61,415 bases of DNA from GCA-020343675 sp964462945 (GTDB lineage Bacteria; Planctomycetota; Phycisphaerae; Sedimentisphaerales; Anaerobacaceae), in NCBI GenBank assembly GCA_964462945.1, contig CAYWZW010000026.1, positions 1-61,415 on the forward strand, written 5' to 3'. The position numbers were made by a program, and so were the translations under genes. Positions 41,409-48,493 of the stretch are shown here, in pieces. Every line of letters begins with the position of its first letter. The stretch's first letter is position 1. The notes under the pieces were generated by a model. That model did not search any database, was not told the DNA's origin, and saw nothing but the letters and a program-made list of their open reading frames with translations.

Positions 41409-43850
41409 ATGCACAAGGGAACGCTTTTTGGGGTCGTTTTGGCAGTCCTTTTCTGTTCTTTATCGGTCTGGGCTCAAGGATCGACAGCGGGAGGTGCCAG
41501 GACGCCGGCGGCGAATCCGAGCCGGTCCGAACTGAGCCGTTCGGCAGGCTCCCCGCTTGAAGTGGACCAGTTGTCCTCGTCTTCCGTCAGCCAGACGTTT
41601 TATGAAATCGCTCATGAGCTGGCCTATTCCAACGAAGCCGGGGGACCCGAGGTCGAGCAGGCGATTGCATTCTTAACCGCCGCGATGAAACTCGACAGGG
41701 ACGCCAAGGCTGTGCGGCCGCTGCTGATCGAGTATGCCTGCCGGGGGCCGCAACGCGATTATTCAAGCCTGGTGTATGATTTGCTCGTTGACTATGTGGA
41801 TGAGCTCGCTGACCTGGAGGTGGCGGGAAAGGCGGTTGCGTATTTGCTTGGGCGGGTAAACTCCCGCGAGGAGCGGGAGAGGCTCCTTGAGCAAATGATC
41901 GGTACTCTGGGCAGCAAGAACACTATCCTGGGTTCCGAGCTGGCGGCACAACTGGGCTTGCTGAAAGCTGAGAAGGCGGATATGGAGGCCGCGAAGTTTT
42001 ACCTTCTGCAGGCCTATAAGAACAATCGGTACAATAAGGCGGCCTTTGCCAAGCTGCTTGAGATCGCGCCGCAAGAGATTAGCCCGGCGGCATACCTTGA
42101 ACGCTTGAGATTGGCATTGCGTGAGAATCCATCGGACATGGAAGCGGCCCTTGTCTTTGCACAATATGCCGAACAGCTCCAGCTCTACGAAACCGCTGCG
42201 GCCGCGTATGAATATTGTGTCGAGCTGTTTGGTTATCTTTACCCGTCCCAGGCCCTTCCCGCCCGCATCTATCTGCCCTGGGCGATCAGCAGCTACAATA
42301 CCCGGCAAGGTCAAGCCAAGTGCCTGCAAATCGCCCAGCGTGTCCGGCAGCAGGGTGCGTTTGACCTGCGGCTGGAAGCTATTGCGGGCAAAGCGGCAGT
42401 CAAAATCGGGGACCTCGAGCTGGCCACCCGGACGTTTCAGGCCGCTGAAGAGAAAACCCAGCAGCTCCTTATGCTCGCAGGTATGAAGGGCAGCTCCATC
42501 GACCCCAAGACCTCGGGCGGCAGCTATTCAGAGCAGGTCTATACCGAGCAGCTTGCATGGCTCTATTGTTTTGCCCTGCCCATTCCGGATAGAGCGTTGG
42601 GCTGGGCCAACAAAGCCTATAAGGCTGAGCCCAATTCGCCGGTGACCGCCGCTATTTTGTCATACGCGCTTGTGATGAATAAAGAGATCGAATTGGCCAA
42701 GCCCCTTGTCAACAATTACCAGCGCAATCAGATCGCGGAATTAACGCTGGCTCGGATTCAACTAACAGAAGGGCAAACCGATTCGGCCGTTGAGACATTG
42801 AACTCTGCAATTGCCAGGGACCCCGGGTCTTTCGAGGCCGAAGGCGCCAAGGAAATTCTGGCTCAGCAAGGCAGGAAATATGCCCCGCCGGTCGATCCTG
42901 AAGCCGTCTTAGCTTCATTGAAGAGCGTTCTTGGCCAGGGGCTGGTTCCGGCGTTTACGGCGCCCGAGCAGGCGCTCTCGGCCCAGCTCGATCTTCGGGG
43001 TAATAAATTCCCCTACGGCACCGAATTCAGCGGCTTAGTCACGATAACCAATAACTCTTCCGAGCCGCTGGTGATCAGTGATAATGGCCTGTTTAAGGGC
43101 AACATTAGAATCGACGCCGAGGTCAGCGGCGATCTCAGTGTGAGGGTGCCGAACCTGGTGTTTAGCAGGACCCGGACGGCCTTCCTTGTCGAACCTGGCC
43201 GCAGTGTCCTGATTCCGGTGCGGCTCATTACCGGGGAGCTTAGAAGAACGCTTCTTGCGCATCCGCAGGCGACTTTGGCCGTAGAATTCACTCTCTATCT
43301 CGACCCGGTCGTCACGAGTGAGGGCAAGATAGCCAACCGGCTCACGCGCATAAGGCCGAGCCGGGTGCGCGTGGAACGTCCCGGCATCGAGCTGACCGGC
43401 AAGTATGTCAGACAGCAGTTCAACTCGATCGCGCAAGACAACCTCGATCAGAAGATCAAGACCGGGCAGCTTTTCACCGGCCTGTTGATGGAGCAGTATG
43501 CCATGTCCAACGGCAAGCCGCTCTACAGGCTCATGTACGACGATTGGATGATGCCTTTGCTGAGGTCTGCCCTCTTACATGAGGCGGGACTACTGCGTAA
43601 ACCCGCCGAAAATGAGTGGGTCGTCAAGGTGCAAACAATGGCGCAGATGCTTTCTTTGCCGCTCGATCATCCGCTGATCAGTGCCGTGGCGGAGAATCTG
43701 GATCACACCCAATGGCCGGTCCGCATGATGGCGATATATCTGCTGGCTAAGAATCAGCAGGCCGAGTTCGCCAAGGTCCTGGAATGGACCGTGAAAAACG
43801 ATCCGAGCCAGTCTGTTCGTGATATGGCCGCTGCCTTGAGTAAGTTTTGA
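41409..43850 (+). CDS. large secreted TPR-rich protein
   Basis: 813 residues with a signal peptide (TLFGVVLAVLFCSLSVWAQ). Alpha-helical TPR-like repeats run from about 60 to 500 (e.g. ALVFAQYAEQLQLYETAAAAYEYCVELFGY). A beta-sandwich-like region follows at about 530-660 (LRGNKFPYGTEFSGLVTITNNSSEPLVI), then a helical HEAT-like C-terminus. The middle domain resembles intermediate-filament-tail or Ig-like modules. Function is unknown; location is presumably periplasmic or outer-membrane-associated. A strong promoter lies upstream. Confidence 0.82.
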   Translation: MHKGTLFGVVLAVLFCSLSVWAQGSTAGGARTPAANPSRSELSRSAGSPLEVDQLSSSSVSQTFYEIAHELAYSNEAGGPEVEQAIAFLTAAMKLDRDAKAVRPLLIEYACRGPQRDYSSLVYDLLVDYVDELADLEVAGKAVAYLLGRVNSREERERLLEQMIGTLGSKNTILGSELAAQLGLLKAEKADMEAAKFYLLQAYKNNRYNKAAFAKLLEIAPQEISPAAYLERLRLALRENPSDMEAALVFAQYAEQLQLYETAAAAYEYCVELFGYLYPSQALPARIYLPWAISSYNTRQGQAKCLQIAQRVRQQGAFDLRLEAIAGKAAVKIGDLELATRTFQAAEEKTQQLLMLAGMKGSSIDPKTSGGSYSEQVYTEQLAWLYCFALPIPDRALGWANKAYKAEPNSPVTAAILSYALVMNKEIELAKPLVNNYQRNQIAELTLARIQLTEGQTDSAVETLNSAIARDPGSFEAEGAKEILAQQGRKYAPPVDPEAVLASLKSVLGQGLVPAFTAPEQALSAQLDLRGNKFPYGTEFSGLVTITNNSSEPLVISDNGLFKGNIRIDAEVSGDLSVRVPNLVFSRTRTAFLVEPGRSVLIPVRLITGELRRTLLAHPQATLAVEFTLYLDPVVTSEGKIANRLTRIRPSRVRVERPGIELTGKYVRQQFNSIAQDNLDQKIKTGQLFTGLLMEQYAMSNGKPLYRLMYDDWMMPLLRSALLHEAGLLRKPAENEWVVKVQTMAQMLSLPLDHPLISAVAENLDHTQWPVRMMAIYLLAKNQQAEFAKVLEWTVKNDPSQSVRDMAAALSKF

Positions 43851-43902
43851 GTTTCTTGCAGCGCCCGGCGAAATTTATGCAAAAAATGGGTTGTAATCTC
43901 GT

Positions 43903-43908
43903 TATAAT
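43903..43908 (+). promoter_or_regulatory. possible -10 element of the ferredoxin gene
   Basis: A perfect TATAAT lies 81 nt before the ferredoxin ATG. No recognisable -35 sits at the right distance. Confidence 0.3.
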
Positions 43909-43989
43909 GCTGTAACATTCCGTACTCTATTGGTGATTGCAGCTTTGCAGATAGGAATGATGGTTTTTTTTGTCGAAAGGGTTGTGTCG

Positions 43990-44163
43990 ATGCCTGCAAA
44001 AGTAGATGTAGCAAAATGCACCGGTTGCGAAACCTGCGTATCAGAGTGTCCAAGTGAAGCGATAAGCATGGCTGACGGCAAAGCCAAGGTCGATAGCGAT
44101 ACCTGTATCGACTGCGGCGTGTGCGTGGACGCCTGTCCGGAGGAAGCAATCAGCATGGAGTAA
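43990..44163 (+). CDS. 2[4Fe-4S] ferredoxin
   Basis: 57 residues, the standard length of clostridial-type ferredoxins. Two CxxCxxCxxxCP motifs (CTGCETCVSECP and CIDCGVCVDACP) ligate two [4Fe-4S] clusters. It carries low-potential electrons, for example to or from anaerobic oxidoreductases, and supports an anaerobic or fermentative life. The ATG at 43990 follows AAGGG by 9 nt; the open frame upstream to 43930 is not needed. tRNA-Glu follows 8 nt after the stop codon. Confidence 0.93.
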   Translation: MPAKVDVAKCTGCETCVSECPSEAISMADGKAKVDSDTCIDCGVCVDACPEEAISME

Positions 44164-44171
44164 TTCAGGTG

Positions 44172-44246
44172 GGCCCCATCGTCTAGGTAGGTCCAGGACA
44201 CCGGGTTTTCAACCCGGCAACAGGGGTTCGAATCCCCTTGGGGCTA
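44172..44246 (+). tRNA. tRNA-Glu (anticodon TTC)
   Basis: Cloverleaf: acceptor GGCCCCA pairs with TGGGGCT (G-U at the first pair). Anticodon stem CCGGG/CCCGG encloses loop TTTTCAA with anticodon TTC. T arm AGGGG-TTCGAAT-CCCCT is perfect. The D arm starts GTCT and ends AGGAC as in other bacterial tRNA-Glu. CCA is not encoded. A T-run follows immediately. Confidence 0.95.
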
Positions 44247-44269
44247 TTTTTTGCAGCAGCAAAAAATAG
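44244..44269. repeat. perfect 11-bp hairpin at the tRNA 3' end
   Basis: CTATTTTTTGC and GCAAAAAATAG flank an AGCA loop. The left arm begins inside the tRNA acceptor strand. With its T6 run it could terminate or process the tRNA transcript. Confidence 0.7.
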
Positions 44270-44270
44270 A

Positions 44271-44361
44271 GCAGTGGAACAGGTGAGGAGGTGAACAGGT
44301 GAGAAAGGCAAGCCCTTGAAGAGTCTGCTGGCGCTTGCGAATGACTATTCTGTTCCACTGC
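44271..44361. repeat. inverted 12-mer and octamer repeats
   Basis: GCAGTGGAACAG (44271-44282) is exactly complementary to 44350-44361. Between them are three octamers of the form GGTGANNA (44282-44305) and related copies. No gene is present here. Confidence 0.6.
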
Positions 44362-44435
44362 GGTCAACTGTTCTACTGTTCACCTGCTCGAAAAGGAGGT
44401 TTCAAAAATGTCCTTCATGTTTGAGAATTTTGGGG

Positions 44436-44525
44436 CTATTCGGTAAAGGCAAAATCGAGATACCACTTGGCCGATTTCCTCTGCTTGCCGTCCCGGTCTT
44501 TGTACGTTGCTCTGTAAACTCTCAT
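44436..44525 (-). pseudogene. truncated tyrosine-recombinase (integrase) start
   Basis: 29 codons from an ATG with GAGG 8 nt upstream. The peptide begins MRVYRATYKDRDGKQRKSAK and ends WYLDFAFTE. This is the beta-stranded arm-binding N-terminus seen in phage-type integrases ('YKDRDGKRRKS..WY..F'). It stops within the second copy of the tRNA-derived 11-mer, and the catalytic domain is absent. It is probably the remnant of the integrase that inserted the neighbouring genes at tRNA-Glu. It starts 4 nt after the preceding gene. Confidence 0.6.
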
Positions 44526-44528
44526 TTT

Positions 44529-45224
44529 TCAAGCCTCACTTTCTGAGTCTTGGTCTTCCTTATGGGTGTCGATCCAGGGGTGCCGGAGCGGTTCCTCCCA
44601 GTCCGGTGCCATAGCTGGTTTGCGCGTCTCTGGAGCACATCGCTCCAATAGCAGCCTATACTTGCACCAGACCTTATCAACAATTTCAAGCGCCCTATCT
44701 AAGTCGCTGAACGTTGGCATTTTTACATTGTCACGGTTCTCGTCCCAATGGGCTATCCACTTGTCCGTGAAAACCTTGATGAGGTGAGTCCGTTCACCGA
44801 GTTCTCGCATGTCCGCGTCAAGCCTTCCAGGGTCCACCCGTTGCTCGCCTGCCTTTGCAAACTTGTCGAAAGTCTCATCAGCTATTCCCATTTGCTTTGA
44901 GATACCATCATGCCATTGTCCAACGAAATACTCGCGTGTTATGACGTCAGGATTCTTCTTAATCTGCGATATAAGGCGATACAAGGAGACAGATTCTTTC
45001 TTATCCACGATCTTACGAATGCTGGTCGTAACCTTTGCGACGTAGTTGTCGGCAATCCAATTATGTAGTATGTGGGGCGACTGAATCTTCTTGTTCGATT
45101 CGACTATTTCCTGAAGCCTCCAGAAGAAGTCACGTCCTGTCAATAACCAGCCCAACTCGTCCCCAATTTCATCGAGCCAGTCTCTCCATTTTTGTCGAAG
45201 TTGGTCTTTATCTTTTTCATTCAT
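44529..45224 (-). CDS. AbiU2-like HEPN-domain protein
   Basis: 231 residues, all helical. The segments TSIRKIVDKKESVSLYRLISQIKKN and LIKVFTDKWIAHWDEN match the HEPN domain family named after the lactococcal abortive-infection protein AbiU2. In active HEPN RNases an Arg six residues before the conserved His is typical; here that place is Thr153, with Lys155 and His159, so catalysis is doubtful. It overlaps the membrane-protein gene by 4 nt and is the last intact gene of the island operon. A defence or toxin role is inferred from family and context only. Confidence 0.65.
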   Translation of the reverse strand: MNEKDKDQLRQKWRDWLDEIGDELGWLLTGRDFFWRLQEIVESNKKIQSPHILHNWIADNYVAKVTTSIRKIVDKKESVSLYRLISQIKKNPDVITREYFVGQWHDGISKQMGIADETFDKFAKAGEQRVDPGRLDADMRELGERTHLIKVFTDKWIAHWDENRDNVKMPTFSDLDRALEIVDKVWCKYRLLLERCAPETRKPAMAPDWEEPLRHPWIDTHKEDQDSESEA

Positions 45225-45907
45225 TTATCACCCACCCTTTCCGGTTGCGATGTTTCTTCTACCCTCAACTCACTCTTGGCTTCGATACTACGTCTAAGAC
45301 CTCTAAGTCCCGTCCACAGAATGAGCGTCGCGAACGTAAAGGTAAGTGCACCGCACAAGAATACAACCAAAAATAGTTCGTGGCCTTCTGGCAGCCGTCC
45401 CCCTGAAATGAAGACTCCAAGAGTCAGAAATAAAACGGCTACTCCGGTAATTAGCCAAATATGGTAGACTCTTTGGACAATCTTTAGGTTTCTTCTCACT
45501 ATGCCAAATATGTATATTGCAAAGAGAACCAAACTGGAAAGAATACCCAACGTCCCAGGCAGGTCCGAGGGCCACTGATAAACAGACTTCCAGAGATGCA
45601 CTAAATTGAAGATGCCAAGACACGTAAGAAGCACAGCGCCCCAAAGTCCTATTCTCATCAGCGTTCTGCCTCTCATCGTACCACGTGTTTTCTTGACGTC
45701 ACCTGCCTTCTTACTTCTAAAAGTACAAATGAATGCAGCCGTTATGATGCTGATGACAAATACCCCTATGAAGAAATTCAGAAAGACGTCTGTACTCTTT
45801 ACCACAGTGTATGGGTATTCTCTGTCGTACCAAATCTGTTGAAGAAAAAGAAGTGCCACAACGGCTATTACGCCGCACCACAGCGAAATGAGTTGCTTCT
45901 TGTTCAT
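45221..45907 (-). CDS. six-helix membrane protein of unknown function
   Basis: 228 residues with about six transmembrane helices (roughly 5-25, 40-60, 85-106, 118-138, 148-168, 180-203) and a charged cytoplasmic tail. No family is recognised. The ATG at 45907 has AGGTG 6 nt upstream; a GTG at 45916 in frame is less likely. The same GGCAGGTGA sequence precedes the next upstream gene, so both share an unusual ribosome site. It lies between a small tail-anchored protein and the HEPN protein. Confidence 0.7.
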   Translation of the reverse strand: MNKKQLISLWCGVIAVVALLFLQQIWYDREYPYTVVKSTDVFLNFFIGVFVISIITAAFICTFRSKKAGDVKKTRGTMRGRTLMRIGLWGAVLLTCLGIFNLVHLWKSVYQWPSDLPGTLGILSSLVLFAIYIFGIVRRNLKIVQRVYHIWLITGVAVLFLTLGVFISGGRLPEGHELFLVVFLCGALTFTFATLILWTGLRGLRRSIEAKSELRVEETSQPERVGDK

Positions 45908-45923
45908 GTCCCTCACCTGCCTT

Positions 45924-46283
45924 TCAGTTTAACCACCAAGTCAAAACAACACTAATGCAAGCTGCTATTGCAGCTACCATTGCCCAGAAACATGACCTCT
46001 TTGCCAAACCACAACTTTGCTTTGCCAATTCACTGGACTCTTTGGCAGAAACACAGGCATTCAGCATCATATTCGTTTGCAGGTAGGTATGTATTCCACT
46101 TGCTATATTGAATGCCTTGTTTTGCATACTGTTTGAAAGCATGTGAGGTAGATTCAGACCCATGGACTTTTGCAATTCGTACAGTGAGTTAACTTGTTTT
46201 TGAAAATTTGGTTCGTCTTTGGTTTGAATTGCCTTGAGCTTCTTGAAAATTTCTGCCATTTCTTCACTTGTCATAATATCCAT
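45924..46283 (-). CDS. small tail-anchored protein of unknown function
   Basis: 119 residues. The N-terminal 95 residues are helical and charged (SEEMAEIFKKLKAIQTKDEPNF...). The C-terminus is a single hydrophobic helix (CFWAMVAAIAACISVVLTWW) followed by two residues, a tail anchor. AGGTG lies 5 nt before the ATG. No family is recognised; base composition is AT-richer than the core genes. It belongs to the island operon. Confidence 0.65.
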   Translation of the reverse strand: MDIMTSEEMAEIFKKLKAIQTKDEPNFQKQVNSLYELQKSMGLNLPHMLSNSMQNKAFNIASGIHTYLQTNMMLNACVSAKESSELAKQSCGLAKRSCFWAMVAAIAACISVVLTWWLN

Positions 46284-46287
46284 AATT

Positions 46288-46485
46288 TCACCTGCCCTTT
46301 TTCTTCTTTTTCAACTCGTACCCGAAGTACTCAAGGAGTTGTCCGACGGTCTCGGCCTTCAATGACCCGTTCTGCACGACGACCCGGTGCAACTGCGCCT
46401 CTGAAAGCCCGTTGTCCTGGGCTATGCGGTAGCGGCTCAGGCCACACGTTTCTATCTCTCGGCGAATTATTTTCATCACGTCCAT
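46288..46485 (-). CDS. XRE-like helix-turn-helix regulator
   Basis: 65 residues, essentially one lambda-repressor-like helix-turn-helix: GLSRYRIAQDNGLSEAQLHRVV, then SLKAETVGQLLEYFGYELK. It is the first gene of the four-gene operon, so it probably represses its own promoter. The ATG lies only 6 nt from the -10 element and has no ribosome site; ATG at 46476 is an alternative. The C-terminus is a lysine run. Confidence 0.75.
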   Translation of the reverse strand: MDVMKIIRREIETCGLSRYRIAQDNGLSEAQLHRVVVQNGSLKAETVGQLLEYFGYELKKKKKGR

Positions 46486-46491
46486 GCCGCC

Positions 46492-46519
46492 ATTATAGCG
46501 CCTGCTTCGCGCCCGTCAA
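46492..46519 (-). promoter_or_regulatory. sigma70-type promoter of the island operon
   Basis: On the minus strand TTGACG (46514-46519), 16 bp, and a perfect TATAAT (46492-46497). The expected transcription start falls at about the ATG of the regulator (46485), which implies a leaderless or near-leaderless mRNA. Confidence 0.7.
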
Positions 46520-46562
46520 GTACATTCTTTTCAACTCTTTTCTCCCACCTGCCTGCTTCAGG

Positions 46563-46640
46563 CCGGAATTAAAGGTGTCCGCTACGAATGGCACTGACAT
46601 AAGCGCAACATCTTTAGTAGCGGAATCAAAGGTGTCAGGT
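46563..46640. repeat. paired REP-like elements
   Basis: GGAATTAAAGGTGTCCGCTAC (46563-) and a similar GGAATCAAAGGTGTCAGGTAC (46621-) differ at a few bases. This wording resembles repeats linked to REP-associated transposases. A similar inverted piece occurs at about 47655-47676, across the prepilin gene. The rest of the gap 46486-46753 holds only promoters. Confidence 0.45.
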
Positions 46641-46716
46641 ACTTTTTGAAGGTTGCCGGACAGCACCCGGTCCGTCTGAAGCCGGATTTATCTTCTTCGG
46701 ACGGAATTGAAATGGC

Positions 46717-46745
46717 TTGTGTCTTCGGGGCGGGGATGGTATGCT
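46717..46745 (+). promoter_or_regulatory. candidate promoter of the first prepilin-type gene
   Basis: TTGTGT (46717-46722), 17 bp, and TATGCT (46740-46745). The ATG follows the -10 by 8 nt with no ribosome site, again suggesting a leaderless message. Confidence 0.45.
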
Positions 46746-46753
46746 ATTGAAGT

Positions 46754-47551
46754 ATGAACAAAGACCCTTTCACGAGTAATAACCGAGGATTCACACTCAT
46801 CGAGCTTCTGGTGGTCATCGCCGTCGTTGCCATTCTCATGGCGATCCTGCTGCCAGCGCTGCAGCGGGTCCGCTCGCAGGCGAGGGCCGGAGTCTGTCAG
46901 GCGAACCTGCACCAGTGGGGCCTGCTGTTCAACACCCTCGCTCAGAACAACGAGGGCCAGCTCCGCGACCGGGATTCCTGGGACCGCTGCCGGACCCAGC
47001 AGTTCGCCTATTACCTCGACAACTTCGACTTCGAGGAGTTCTGTCCGATGGCCGCACGCAGAACCACCTCCACCGGGGCCGGCGGCACGTTTCTGGCCTG
47101 GTACTGCCCCAAGCATCCCTACCGCACGGGCAGCTACGGCCTCAACGCCTACACCCCGGCCTACGACGGCGGCGAGCGACTGGGTCAGGCGCCGCGTGTC
47201 AAGGCGCGGTGGACGAGCATCTATCAGAAGGGCGGCGATAACGCCCCGGTCATGCTGGACAGCGCCCTGTGGGCCGGGGACCCCATGCCCACCGACAGCC
47301 CCCCGCAGACCGAGGCGCAGGCCGCCACGGGCCCGACGATGGGCAGCAACAGCATTCGGCCCTTCTGCATTCCCCGTCACGGGGGCTTCGTCAACAGCCT
47401 CTTCATGGACTGGTCGATCCGTAAGGTGGGTATCAAGGAGCTTTGGACCCTCGAATGGTACCCCGGCTTCGACACGCACGGTCCCTGGACCCGCGCCGGC
47501 AGCATCGACGGCGTCGACTGGCCTGCGTGGATGCGAAGGTTCAAGGATTAG
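46754..47551 (+). CDS. prepilin-type N-terminal cleavage/methylation protein
   Basis: 265 residues. RGFTLIELLVVIAVVAILMAILLPAL is the type IV prepilin signal (cleavage after Gly, then Phe1 and Glu5). The mature domain ends with FCIPRHGGFVNSLFMDWSIRKVG and KELWTLEWYP, the conserved tail of a large planctomycetal family of pseudopilin-like secreted proteins (related to DUF1559 types). They may use a type II secretion or pilus apparatus. It lies between REP-like repeats. Many copies per genome are usual in this group. Confidence 0.88.
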   Translation: MNKDPFTSNNRGFTLIELLVVIAVVAILMAILLPALQRVRSQARAGVCQANLHQWGLLFNTLAQNNEGQLRDRDSWDRCRTQQFAYYLDNFDFEEFCPMAARRTTSTGAGGTFLAWYCPKHPYRTGSYGLNAYTPAYDGGERLGQAPRVKARWTSIYQKGGDNAPVMLDSALWAGDPMPTDSPPQTEAQAATGPTMGSNSIRPFCIPRHGGFVNSLFMDWSIRKVGIKELWTLEWYPGFDTHGPWTRAGSIDGVDWPAWMRRFKD

Positions 47552-47925
47552 CCGCCCGCGAGGGGAAGTTCCACCATTCACAGAGATTCTTCATCGCGGG
47601 CAAAGGACATATGACATATTAGGGGCGACATATTAGGATATTAGGAACCGCCATTCGGGACACCTTACTTATTTCTTTCCTTCCCTGCTTGTCTTTCGTA
47701 TCTCGCGTGGAGCTAATATCGCGAAGGGCACCGAGAGCCACGAAGAACAGAAATGGTGCGAAAGAAAGCGGACATGAAATTGTGCAGGTGACAGCTATCT
47801 ATCGCGCCATACGTCCACCGTCATTTTTTCGGCTCTGACGTATTCAGCGTGCCAGTCCACAAACAGGGCATTGCACCCTTCCCTGTGCCGGTCACGAGCG
47901 ATTCGCCGCCCCTTGGTTACATGAG
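47552..47925. other. intergenic region with short repeats
   Basis: About 370 bp without an intact gene. Direct copies of 'gacatattagg' lie at 47609-47640, and a REP-like piece at about 47655-47676. From 47795 on, a prepilin-type gene fragment (listed separately) is found. Confidence 0.5.
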
Positions 47926-47935
47926 TCAGCTTCCT
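47795..47935 (-). pseudogene. 3' fragment of a prepilin-type gene
   Basis: The frame reads ...GRRIARDRHREGCNALFVDW and HAEYVRAEKMTVDVWRDR before a stop. It is closely similar to the last 45 residues of the intact prepilin-type gene that ends at 50272 (GRRVARQRHAKGCNALFVDW...). No start or prepilin signal remains. It abuts and slightly overlaps the response regulator's 3' end in another frame. It is a remnant of duplication or rearrangement. Confidence 0.75.
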
Positions 47936-48351
47936 GGGTGGATTATGACTTTTGTAGGTTCCTCTTCCTTCTCCTGGTCCGCCAGGCGCATTTGATTGCG
48001 TATTTTCGTCAGAAGCTCATCTGCGTCAAAAGGTTTGGCAATATAGACGTTCGCACCGGCTTCATAGCCTTCGATCCGTTCCGAGGTCATTGCCTTGGCA
48101 GAGACCATAATAATCCTTGTATGCCGAAGGGCCGGGTTGGCTCGGATCTGCTGACATACCTCGTACCCGTCCATGTTGGGCAGCATGATGTCCAGCAGAA
48201 TGATGTCCGGCCGAAAATCAAGTGCAACCTTCAGAGCTTCCTCGCCTGTTGTGACGGCCTTGAGATTGTATTCGTCATCCAATACTTCTTTAATAATTTC
48301 CAGATTGAGCTCACTGTCATCGACGGCCAACAATCTTCTTTTTGTTTGCAT
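47926..48351 (-). CDS. CheY-like response regulator
   Basis: 141 residues, one receiver domain. The acidic pair Asp11-Asp12, phospho-acceptor Asp54 (LLDIMLP), Ser84 (VSAK) and Lys106 (KPF) are all present. No output domain follows; only a short charged tail. AGGAG lies 8 nt before the ATG. The histidine kinase gene lies upstream on the same strand, so they likely form a two-component pair signalling by protein-protein contact. Confidence 0.93.
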   Translation of the reverse strand: MQTKRRLLAVDDSELNLEIIKEVLDDEYNLKAVTTGEEALKVALDFRPDIILLDIMLPNMDGYEVCQQIRANPALRHTRIIMVSAKAMTSERIEGYEAGANVYIAKPFDADELLTKIRNQMRLADQEKEEEPTKVIIHPGS

Positions 48352-48493
48352 GATTCTGCTCCTGATTTACATCTCAGGCCCCATCAAATCACAGCATTCG
48401 GGGCGGTGAGACCTATATTGCCCCTTATAAGTAATTATGCCCATGCAATACCACTGCCAGGTAGCAGCAACAAATTCTCTTTATACTTCTGAC

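Larger units (their letters stand above)
44238..44440. repeat. candidate attachment-site duplication at tRNA-Glu
   Basis: The 11-mer TTGGGGCTATT occurs at 44238-44248, where it spans the 3' end of tRNA-Glu, and again at 44430-44440. The second copy lies inside the truncated recombinase reading frame. Duplication of a tRNA 3' end beside a recombinase is the usual mark of site-specific integration. Confidence 0.6.

Noticed and set aside
46688..47581. 297-codon minus-strand frame opposite the prepilin-type gene
   Set aside because: Low-complexity, proline/arginine/glycine-rich translation; the plus strand has the prepilin signal.
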